Source: Euryarchaeota archaeon UBA52
GTDB taxonomy: Archaea; Thermoplasmatota; Poseidoniia; Poseidoniales; Thalassarchaeaceae
Reading direction: 5' to 3'
Length of the DNA: 19,557 nt
Assembly: GCA_002505455.1 (NCBI GenBank)
Contig: DAVB01000003.1
Coordinates: forward strand, 550 to 20,106
The translations under genes were made by a program, and so were the position numbers. Numbering within the stretch: the first letter of the stretch is position 1; each line of letters opens with the position of its first letter. This document shows, one piece after another, positions 1-8,600 of this stretch. Under the pieces are notes generated by a model. It had not been told where the DNA came from. It worked only from the letters and a program-made list of their open reading frames with translations, and ran no database searches.

Positions 1-2091
1 GAGTACGAGGACTCTTGCTCGGATGGCGTGGACAACGATGGAGATCTCGTCTTTGACATGCAGGACGACTCATGCGACTATGCTGCAGGAACTAGGGAGA
101 TGTCGAAGTATTTCGTAAGGGGTTACAAGTTCGGGTTCGGATACTCCACTCAAGACTTCCTTCTGCAGGAATCGACGTATGAGGGGACTGTAGTCCTCGA
201 GAATGCGGCTCCCTCAGTCACAGTCGACGTGTCTAGCGACATATCCTACCGGAGAATAGTCACCATTTCAGGAACTGCCTGGGATGGTTCGTGGGTAGGG
301 GTCTATCCTTCAGCAGAAGACTCCATGTGGGCTCAGAAAGGATACGTACACAGCGTCCAAGTGAAAGATCCGTTTACTGGCGGTTGGGCCGGCGCGGGAA
401 TGGCGACTGATACCTCCGGCATGGAGCCCGGCATCGTGACAGGAACAAACCATCCTTTCAGAACATGGACATACTCGCTCGATATGACTCAGTATCCGGA
501 AGACGATTATGTGTTTGAGATTCGCTCATTCGATGGCTTAGATTACAGCGAGATTGTATCCAAGACAATCAAACTCAACACTCAGCCACCAGTACTTACT
601 GTAAGCGAGCCGGCCGATGGAACGTTGCATAGGAACGATGAGAAGATAATAACATTCAGCGGTGTAGCTACTGATGACTATGGATGCCCAGATGACTGCG
701 GGTCAGACATCGGCAACGTGTATATCGTCATAGAAGGATCACAGTACTACAGCGATACGCCTGCAGACGCTGTATGGAACGGGAATACTTGGACTTACGA
801 TTGGAGCTATGCCGCATTACCTCGAACATCGGAAGATTACACATTCACGATATGGGCATCTGACTCAGACTTCTGCATTGGCGTGGTGGATGAATGCATA
901 CCGGAGGTACGCACTTTGAGTATTGACAATGCAAATAGAAACCCTCTCATTCAGATTGATGACCCAGATGATGGCTCATATGTCGAAACAGGTGAATCGA
1001 CAACCATCAGCGGCGTTGCACAAGATCCGGATGGAAATGTGAATCGAATCGACATCGAGATAAGAGATGTTGTAGATGAGATACTGATTGACACAATCAC
1101 GCTAACCGGCTCCGAGATTGATGGAGATAGGTGGACTGCGGATTGGGATTCAAGAGGACTCATCCATGATAGGCCGTATACGATACTGGCAAGGAGCTTC
1201 GATGGAATCGACTACTCCCAGTGGGATCAGATCGAGATAATTGCAGATAACCCCCCGAATAAGGACAACAACCGCCCAGTATTCGATGGGTCTGCGTGGA
1301 TCAGTGAGTTCACGTTGTACTGCGATGCTGAAAATGACGACATACTCGACAGATGCACCGCCGCTACAATCGACTTATCTGCATACTTCTCGGATCCAGA
1401 TACCGATCAGGACATTATACTGGCCGTCGCAGACGACCAACACGCAATTGGGATAAGAATCGACTCTAACGGGGTCGCTACTTACGATCCCGACGTAATG
1501 GCATTCTACACCACTGAAATTTCTGAGTGGAATATGGAGGGTGTGGTTTTCCTAGCACAGGACGAATTCGGATCCAAGGTGCAATCCGACCCAGTAGATT
1601 TCATCGTCATACCCACCGTATTTTCTGTGGATACTCCGCTCCCATATCAGGACACCAACAAGGGAGTCATATTCACAGGGACTGGCATACCAGGTCGCGC
1701 TGTCACTGCCTATATCGACTCGAATCCCGCAAATTCAACGGTCGTGAAGGATGACAGCACTTGGTCACTGTTGATTCCCGGAAACAGGATTGTCGGTACA
1801 GTCACGCCTGAGTTCACGATGGGTGTGGGCGACTCGATCTACGGGCAGTCAATATCGGATGGCTCCGATCAAGGCGGCGATTTCCCTCTTGGCATTGTTA
1901 TCGCAGTGTTGCTAGTACTGGCAATTTTGGGACTAACCGCTGTACGATTCATCGAGTTCGATACAGATGATCCGCTTGAGGCGTCTGAAGTCGGCAGCAC
2001 CGAGAGATACACGCGTGATCCAGATCATCCCGGGTGGAAGTGGGATACTGAGACCGATGAATGGGTTCCCGATGAAGTCACATCAGAATAA
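1..2091 (+). CDS. Surface-anchored protein with Ig-like domains, C-terminal TM and short cytoplasmic tail (5' partial)
   Basis: The frame is open from base 1, so the true start lies upstream; 696 residues are visible. The first visible residues form a C-x-DG-x-DNDGD motif ending in a second Cys, of the calcium-binding type common in secreted proteins. Several beta-rich Ig-like domains follow, roughly residues 60-195, 200-310, 315-425, 430-550 and 550-615. They open with PPVLTVSEPADGT- or NPLIQIDDPDDGS-like strands and contain repeated FSG/ISG and W-x-x-DW motifs. A single hydrophobic segment (about residues 624-645, FPLGIVIAVLLVLAILGL) is followed by a tail of about 45 residues rich in Trp, Asp and Glu (PGWKWDTETDEWVPDE). 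This gives a type I topology: ectodomain outside, short acidic tail inside. A role in adhesion, binding or polymer capture is inference from domain type only; no catalytic motif is visible. Confidence 0.85.
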   Translation, partial: EYEDSCSDGVDNDGDLVFDMQDDSCDYAAGTREMSKYFVRGYKFGFGYSTQDFLLQESTYEGTVVLENAAPSVTVDVSSDISYRRIVTISGTAWDGSWVGVYPSAEDSMWAQKGYVHSVQVKDPFTGGWAGAGMATDTSGMEPGIVTGTNHPFRTWTYSLDMTQYPEDDYVFEIRSFDGLDYSEIVSKTIKLNTQPPVLTVSEPADGTLHRNDEKIITFSGVATDDYGCPDDCGSDIGNVYIVIEGSQYYSDTPADAVWNGNTWTYDWSYAALPRTSEDYTFTIWASDSDFCIGVVDECIPEVRTLSIDNANRNPLIQIDDPDDGSYVETGESTTISGVAQDPDGNVNRIDIEIRDVVDEILIDTITLTGSEIDGDRWTADWDSRGLIHDRPYTILARSFDGIDYSQWDQIEIIADNPPNKDNNRPVFDGSAWISEFTLYCDAENDDILDRCTAATIDLSAYFSDPDTDQDIILAVADDQHAIGIRIDSNGVATYDPDVMAFYTTEISEWNMEGVVFLAQDEFGSKVQSDPVDFIVIPTVFSVDTPLPYQDTNKGVIFTGTGIPGRAVTAYIDSNPANSTVVKDDSTWSLLIPGNRIVGTVTPEFTMGVGDSIYGQSISDGSDQGGDFPLGIVIAVLLVLAILGLTAVRFIEFDTDDPLEASEVGSTERYTRDPDHPGWKWDTETDEWVPDEVTSE

Positions 2092-2121
2092 TCAGGAAGC
2101 GCCCGAGAAATACCAATCCTT

Positions 2122-2130
2122 TTCATTGAG
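2122..2130 (+). promoter_or_regulatory. 9-mer upstream of the STAND gene, possible promoter or operator element
   Basis: TTCATTGAG lies 20-28 bases before the chosen ATG at 2150. The identical 9-mer, on the other strand, sits 23-31 bases before the chosen start of the convergent MBL-fold gene. That spacing is where a TATA element would lie for a leaderless archaeal transcript, but the sequence is not a good TATA box. Functional meaning is inference. Confidence 0.2.
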
Positions 2131-2149
2131 ACAAAGATAGTTGTTGTTC

Positions 2150-4675
2150 ATGCCACGTCCAAGCACTGCGCGACCTGGCGTCCAAATACGCATACTGCTC
2201 CATCTTCGTGACTATGCTGACTATCGAGACAGGGTCGAAGTCCCCTTCGCCCTTTCCCAGATGGGCATAGCCAATGCTGTTTCCATCGCGAGATCGAACG
2301 TACCCCGTGCCATCGGTTCACTCAAGGATTCAGGATATGTAATCGAACGTCAAGCGCACATCACGGGCGTGACTAGGAAGCGAAAAGCATACTTCCTAAC
2401 CGATGAAGGAGTCTCTCTTTCAGATGAGGTCTGGTCAACGGTATCTGAGCGGATTGTGAAGACAATAAGGCCAGGTGGAAAGGTAGAGGAGATGACGATT
2501 GGGGATATCGTCTCCCAATCTGATATGGAACTCAGGCATGTGGATATACTTCGATACATGGATGATGATGCCACTATCGACCTCACCACTCTCACCCCCG
2601 GCCTAATCGAGAGAGACCTAACGAAGCACATTGAGAGGCAATTCGTCTCCTCCTTGGCTGATATGCCGAGAATTCGTCAATTCTTCGGGAGGGATTCAGA
2701 ACTCGACAGAATCGCTCACATCCTTGAAGAATCTTCTACGACTGTTGTGATCCCCGGTATCGCCGGTATCGGAAAAACTGCTTTGGCAGTCAAGGTAATA
2801 GAACGTTTCACACACCGTAGGAATCTTCTGTTCCACAGGTGCCAGGAATGGGATGGTGCACGAGCCTTCCTCGAGGCTGTGGGGGAATGGCTGGGATTGT
2901 TGGGCCAGACTGCACTTTCAGACTACCTGCAAGGCGCCAAAGCGCCTAATCCTTCTATCTGTTCTAACCTAATCTTGGAAGGACTCAAGTCCACCCCATC
3001 GCTCATCGTCATAGATGATGTACACAAAATTGGGGACGAGGTACTTTTCTCGATACTCAGGTCCATCGCCGAGAGGATCGACGAAACAGAGGAGTCTGGC
3101 ATGGTTCTATTCACAAGGTCATTCAGGAAAGTAGTACCTGAAACCGATTCAAAGGGCCAGATAATATCCAGCTATCTAAGGCTCGATGGCCTAGATCGAG
3201 ATGCAAGCAGGATGCTATTGAGCTCAATGCCTTCCATAGATGATCCCGGATTCTCCCACATCTATGCTCTATCGAGGGGCCATCCATTGGTCCTTGAACT
3301 GATTAACAGGGGCAACCTAACCGATTCGGTCCACACAACACTCGAGGCATTTATCGAGAAAGAGATATTCAGCAGGCTTTCATCCGAAGAAAAAACGATT
3401 CTTGGGGCGATATCCGTGTTCAGGGAGCCAATTCCTGCAGAGGCTCTTCCCGAACTTACATCGGCTGAAGCGATTGATGGTCTAATCGAACGAGGCCTCG
3501 CCAGAAGGGCCAATGAGGACGAACTCGACGTTCACGACCTTGTCCGTGAATTCTCAACCCGCTCAATGGACGACCAAATCCAGAAGGACCTTCACAGGAG
3601 AGCCTCAGAGTGGTATGCGAGAAGTTCGATGACCACTGAAGATCGAATTGAACATCTTCACCACCTTAATCTGGCAGGTGATTGGGATGGCTTCTCTAAT
3701 GTTCTCACGACTCACGGTCCGGAACTGGTAAGAGGGGGGCACACAGAATTACTGGGCATCCTTCGCTCCATAGAACACGATGGACTAGACCCTTCCGTGG
3801 AATGTATGGTGCACGAACTATCGGGAGAGATACTCTTGATACAGGGCGTGTGGAACGAAGCCGAGAAGCAATTTGACTTAGCTGCATCAATCGCAAGGCG
3901 TATCAAAGATCCAAAGGCAATGTCGAGGATTCTATCCAGTCAAGCAGATTTGGGGGTTAAGCGCGGGGCGCTTGACGACGCTCTTGAGATGTTGAGGCAG
4001 GCACTCGGAATCCAAATCAACGTTAATGACGCCAAGGGCGCTGCTGACTCGTACATTAGCATGGGCGCCATATTCCGCCAGAGACGCGACGACAGGAGAG
4101 CAAGGGAGGTTTACGAAAATGTTGAGGAGATGCTCAAAATCGAGGAAGGCAATCTGCTTACAGCAGCTCAGCTAAGACTCGCTGATGCATTCTTGGAGAT
4201 TGGGGAAACTGAGAAAGCAAGAGAACATGCATTAGCTGTGCACGACCATACACTCGAAGTAAATGACATGCAATCCCATGCTCGCTCAAGGGTGATATTG
4301 GGCAGGTACTATGCTCGTACGAAGGATATTGAATTATCACTTATCCACTATAACGCAGCTTTAGACACATTTTCCGAAGAGGCAAACCCAACCAGTGCGG
4401 TAGAAACTGAGATGCTGTTGGGGCAAGTGCTCATCGATGCAGGGAGAGTTTCCGAGGCTTCAGAACATTATTTGGATGCTCTTGCAATCGCGCAGGCTAA
4501 TGATTTCAGGCTATTCCAGGCCGAGATTCTTGCAAGATTGGGCACCATAGGGAATGACCGTTCAGAACGAGTCGCCTACTTACAAAGGTCGCTTAAGGTA
4601 TTCAAGGACCTTGGGGCTTTGAGCAGAATGAAGGAGATCCAAAATTCAGTTCACAGGGCTCTCATGGGGAGATAA
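2150..4675 (+). CDS. STAND-family ATPase: MarR-like winged helix, NB-ARC NTPase, TPR repeats
   Basis: 841 residues from ATG 2150; two TTG codons at 2141 and 2144 are in frame, but the ATG is preferred. Residues 1-95 read as a MarR-type winged helix (recognition-helix-like SNVPRAIGSLKDSGYVIERQ, then a wing and YFLTDEG). An NB-ARC/AAA-type NTPase follows: Walker A GIAGIGKT at 203-210, Walker B LIVIDD at 285-290, a sensor-like VLFTRS near 320, and the GxP motif GHP at 377-379 typical of STAND proteins. A second winged-helix-like segment spans about 410-480. From about 500 to the end are TPR-like helical pairs. Known STAND proteins are signal-operated switches that oligomerise on ligand binding. 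The DNA-binding N-terminus suggests a transcriptional regulator (compare MalT or AfsR-like logic) rather than a nuclease effector. The ligand is unknown. It faces the MBL-fold gene with 28 bases between stops. Confidence 0.88.
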   Translation: MPRPSTARPGVQIRILLHLRDYADYRDRVEVPFALSQMGIANAVSIARSNVPRAIGSLKDSGYVIERQAHITGVTRKRKAYFLTDEGVSLSDEVWSTVSERIVKTIRPGGKVEEMTIGDIVSQSDMELRHVDILRYMDDDATIDLTTLTPGLIERDLTKHIERQFVSSLADMPRIRQFFGRDSELDRIAHILEESSTTVVIPGIAGIGKTALAVKVIERFTHRRNLLFHRCQEWDGARAFLEAVGEWLGLLGQTALSDYLQGAKAPNPSICSNLILEGLKSTPSLIVIDDVHKIGDEVLFSILRSIAERIDETEESGMVLFTRSFRKVVPETDSKGQIISSYLRLDGLDRDASRMLLSSMPSIDDPGFSHIYALSRGHPLVLELINRGNLTDSVHTTLEAFIEKEIFSRLSSEEKTILGAISVFREPIPAEALPELTSAEAIDGLIERGLARRANEDELDVHDLVREFSTRSMDDQIQKDLHRRASEWYARSSMTTEDRIEHLHHLNLAGDWDGFSNVLTTHGPELVRGGHTELLGILRSIEHDGLDPSVECMVHELSGEILLIQGVWNEAEKQFDLAASIARRIKDPKAMSRILSSQADLGVKRGALDDALEMLRQALGIQINVNDAKGAADSYISMGAIFRQRRDDRRAREVYENVEEMLKIEEGNLLTAAQLRLADAFLEIGETEKAREHALAVHDHTLEVNDMQSHARSRVILGRYYARTKDIELSLIHYNAALDTFSEEANPTSAVETEMLLGQVLIDAGRVSEASEHYLDALAIAQANDFRLFQAEILARLGTIGNDRSERVAYLQRSLKVFKDLGALSRMKEIQNSVHRALMGR

Positions 4676-4703
4676 AACAGAATCATAAGACGCTTCGCAG
4701 ACT

Positions 4704-5477
4704 TCACCCAAGGTGATGAACAAACTCTGGCCCACTCTTCTTAGATATGGCCAAATCACCGTTGAAATGCTCATCAATTCTGACTAAAACCTCGCTTTCT
4801 GCGAGATGGGGGGCGTTATTTTTCTCAGAGAGATGGCACAATGCAATCGATTTTGTTTCCTCACTAACAACTTCTTCGAGAATCTTTGCCGTCTGAAGGT
4901 TCGACAGGTGCCCCCCTCTCCCGCTGATTCTTCGTTTTATCGAATCAGGATAAGGACCGGAGATAAGACGTGAGTGGTCATAGTTAGCCTCGATAGAGAT
5001 ATGTGCGCACCTTCTCAGATGGCTCTTCAATTCTTCAGTAGCCTCTCCAAGATCAGTCACATATGCAGCCCTTTCCCCCTCTGAAGATATGATGAATGCA
5101 ACATTGTCAGCATCATCATGAGGTACAGGGACGGGAATCACGCTCAGATCGTCTCCGAGCACCACTCTATCTAAGTCAGCAAAAGTTCTGACATCCGATA
5201 CGGGCTCCCATCCCATCCTTAGTGCAGTCTCAAGGTTGCTGTGGAGACGAGCTCCCCATGACTTCGAAGCTTTCATCGCTGATTTCGAGTGGTCCATGTG
5301 GTGATGAGTAACTAAGATGTGATCAACATCAGAAGGCTCAATATCAGCCAGAAGAAGTCGTTTTTCCATCTGTTTCATCGAGAAACCACAATCAATCAGG
5401 ATAATTGCATCCTCTGATCTATATGCGGCAGAGTTGCCGCTGCTACCTGATCCAAGATGTGTGATTTCCAATGTCAC
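4704..5477 (-). CDS. WalJ/YycJ-like metallo-beta-lactamase-fold hydrolase
   Basis: About 257 residues from GTG 5477. TTG starts at 5504 or 5471 are also possible, but this family usually begins just before the GSGSSGNS motif, which favours the shorter forms. Visible family features in order: LGSGSSGNS near the N-terminus; ILIDCGFS; the metal-binding HxHxDH motif (THHHMDH; H58, H60, D62, H63 from the GTG); PVPHDD; TDLG; IEANYD; YPDSIKRRI; GHLSN; and a C-terminal CHLSEKNNAP. This set matches the WalJ/YycJ group of MBL-fold proteins, whose characterised members act on nucleic acid, with 5'-3' exonuclease activity reported. Cytoplasmic location is expected: there is no signal peptide or TM segment. 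Two metals in the active site are expected from the family. The exact substrate here is unknown. It is convergent with the STAND gene and divergent from the giant secreted protein. Confidence 0.85.
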   Translation of the reverse strand: MTLEITHLGSGSSGNSAAYRSEDAIILIDCGFSMKQMEKRLLLADIEPSDVDHILVTHHHMDHSKSAMKASKSWGARLHSNLETALRMGWEPVSDVRTFADLDRVVLGDDLSVIPVPVPHDDADNVAFIISSEGERAAYVTDLGEATEELKSHLRRCAHISIEANYDHSRLISGPYPDSIKRRISGRGGHLSNLQTAKILEEVVSEETKSIALCHLSEKNNAPHLAESEVLVRIDEHFNGDLAISKKSGPEFVHHLG

Positions 5478-5499
5478 AAAGCGGTCGACGATAAGAGCA

Positions 5500-5508
5500 C
5501 TCAATGAA
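5500..5508 (-). promoter_or_regulatory. Second copy of the TTCATTGAG 9-mer, upstream of the MBL-fold gene
   Basis: Read on the minus strand this is TTCATTGAG, 23-31 bases before the GTG start at 5477. It is identical to the element at 2122-2130 upstream of the convergent STAND gene. If the gene really starts at TTG 5504 the element would span the start codon and the idea fails. Confidence 0.2.
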
Positions 5509-5629
5509 CAAATCTGTTAGAAACGCGTCAATCAGCACTTCCAATCCACCATTACATAGTGCCGTCGTCCGAACACCGCTCCATCACCGTGATAAGCCAC
5601 ATTGGGAGCATGGTGGTTGGGGGAAGACC

Positions 5630-8600
5630 ATGAGGAGGAAGCAGACAGCCGCTTTCCTTGCCATTATCATGTTGTCTAGCGTGCTATTCCTCTCTCAAAC
5701 TAGGCCACAAAGTCCAGTCGGATCAACAGATCCCGATGACGCCACTGGAGGGGCGCCCATTGCGGTAGACACCGATGAGGACCAAATCCCTGATGTTCAT
5801 GAAAGTGCCTTTGCAGAGCCGCTAATCATATTCGACCCTCTTGGAGACGTCACAGTGCAAGGCCTTGATCCGCTCGATTCCACAGACAACACCAGCGACG
5901 CAGATCGAGATGGCGCTACCGCCCTGCAGGAATTCTGCTGGCCCTATTCTTTGGAATCATGCTTTTCCACAAGGTTGTCTCTGACGGGGAAGTCTCCCGA
6001 GGAAACTGAAAGCGGTTTCAGAGAGTATCTCGACCCCAGAAAAGCGGATACTGACGGGGACGGTCTGCCTGATGGATTTGAAATAAGCATGTGCACCGAT
6101 GGAGGTGCAGGTTACATAGACCAATCTTCCACTGCGTGGACTTGTCTTTATTTCGACCCACTTGATCCGAGAGACTCCATAGAAGATCCAGATCAGTGTT
6201 TTGGCCTTCTTGAATGGGGTTGTGGAGATGGATTCGACTTCGATCGTGACGGGGAAGTAGAGCCTGGTGAGAGATTCACAAGTCCTGAAGAGTACAGATA
6301 CTCTCAGCCAGATGGGTGGGTAGATGAGAGGGATGGTCTGTGGTGCCAAGGTCCAATTCCCGGGATCGCTGATGGAGCATGTCAAACCTCCCAAGAAAGT
6401 GAAACAGGCTTACCCGGCTGGCTCGGAAGCGACCCCCGTTATTCAGACTCAGACCACTATGTAGTGGATGACGGAATCGCAACTCCACTCGCTATCCGGG
6501 GAGACGGCATATCCGATGGTTGGGAGTATCATTACGGCCTCGATCCGAGAAATGCCTCAGACGCCATAGTTGATCATGATATGGATGGATGGGACTCAGA
6601 TGGTGACGGTTATATCGCTCAAGATAGCTCAATCGCGACATCAAGATGGGGCGAGGCATTCAGCAATTATGAGGAGTACTTGATCTCCATCGATGAAGGA
6701 TTCTCCGTCAGACCCGGTCTGCATTTAGCATCCATGGAAAGCCCCGATGAGCCATCCTTCCTAACTGAGATGTCCAATCCTCCGCTGGCCGATTCGTCAG
6801 TGGTCTCGGTTGAGGCAATCGATTCAGAAGGTATCGTCCTGATCGTCTCAAAATATGGAATTACAGTATTGGACCCGCTCGATGACTCGACTCTAATTTA
6901 CAAGGAATCAGTACAGGGGGAGATTTCAGATGCTGAGGTAGCGACCCTTTCAGACGGCTCGAAGGCAATAGTGGTGTCCACTAACTTTGGGATCACGGCA
7001 ATACCCATCTCACAGGGAGAACTCGATCTTGACTCGACCGCCTTCTTGGCCACAACACCTCTTCTTTCGATAAGTCCGCTGCCTCCAATGGGTCCTGGTG
7101 CTATGATTTTATTCGGATCAGGCGGTTCTGTTTTCAGTGCTGTCGTTAATTCTGATAATGGCGTTCTAGGTATCGACGGTTTAGAAAACGTCGAGACTCT
7201 TGAGCAAGCTTTGTCAACTAAAAATGCCACTGGAACCGTTGCCCTTCATGTTGTCAGACAAGGTGAGCCACCAATGCTATTGGTCGGGACAGATACGGGT
7301 CTGATTCGATGGACAACAAGCGATCTGTCTGAAACGTTTGGATCGCCACTATGGGTATATGATGGTGAAAATGCAGAATCATTCGTCGGGATAGCAGACC
7401 TTCTCAACACCTCGAAATCAGCTGTAGTCAACGCCCTTGAACTCGCAGGCATCTTGGACGGAAGCGGAAATATGGCCCAACTCACCGGTGTATGGCTGGG
7501 CACTCCGTCCGGCATTCACATCATTGATCTCGATGACCTCGTCACAGAACCTGCATACGCCATTTCGAATGATAGGATGTTCAATTCAGAATCATGGCTC
7601 TCAGGCGGCAACGATGTCCTATCTATCGAGCAGATACCCGGAATGGTGCTAGTTGGATCAAGAGAAGGCATGTGGGCGTTGGAGGGGGATGGCAGCGGAG
7701 TGCTGGGGATGATTGAGCCGCCTGTGAAGATGAATGGCCCAATTTCCGATATCGCGTCATGGATCACTGGTGGGGAGAGGTGGATATCCGCAGGAATTGA
7801 ATCGGGACGCTACATGAATATCCTCCCAATCGACCCCACATCTACGGATTCAGACTTCGACGGTATGCCTGATGGCTGGGAGTTCCATCATGGCCTGGAT
7901 CCGACCAATCCCTTCGACGCGCCAAGGGACGCTGATCTCGATGGCTTTGATGTCGGAGGCCCATTCGGATTCCAGGCACCTTGGACCAATCTGGACGAAT
8001 ATCGCTACATCTCAATATCTGAGAATGGCTCGAATGGGACAGATCCGAGACTCACGGACAGCGATGGGGATGGACTGACTGATGGTCAAGAGTATTGGGG
8101 GTGGTTCTACGATTCAACGCCTTTCCAATGCCACTACCTCTCAACTGGTGGCCCGGGCATCCCTGAGCAGATATGCGATGATTCCGATGGCATACTTGCA
8201 AGACAGGTGCATCTCTCAGGCTGGTTGAACTCTGGCTCAGGCGGCGGTGCAGATGTCCCTACCGACCCGTCTAATCCTGATACTGATGGCGATGGGATGC
8301 CCGATGGTTGGGAGATTGAGAATCGAAGATGGATAGGCGATGCATATACGGGGGGGAACATCTGGACGCTGGACCCATTAGATCCGAGCGATGCGGATGA
8401 AGATGCAGATGGCGACGGTCTGACTAATGGGTGTGAATATCGATGGTCTGTGCTGCTTGAAACCGTTAGGGAAAATGGCCTAGTGACTCATGGAGAATCA
8501 GCCGAAAGTGCGGCATCATGGGTCGCTACGGATCCAAATCTGGTGGATTCAGATGGTGACAGTCTTCCCGATGGTTGGGAAGCTAGGTATGCATGCTCTT

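Noticed and set aside
5504..5629. Earlier ATG start of the giant protein at 5504
   Set aside because: The added 42 residues are polar and His-rich and would bury the signal peptide; the later ATG fits export.
5957..6394. 145-codon open frame antisense to the giant gene
   Set aside because: It lies fully within a strongly coding frame with Asp-rich codon bias, which leaves few stops on the other strand; the translation has no family-like features.
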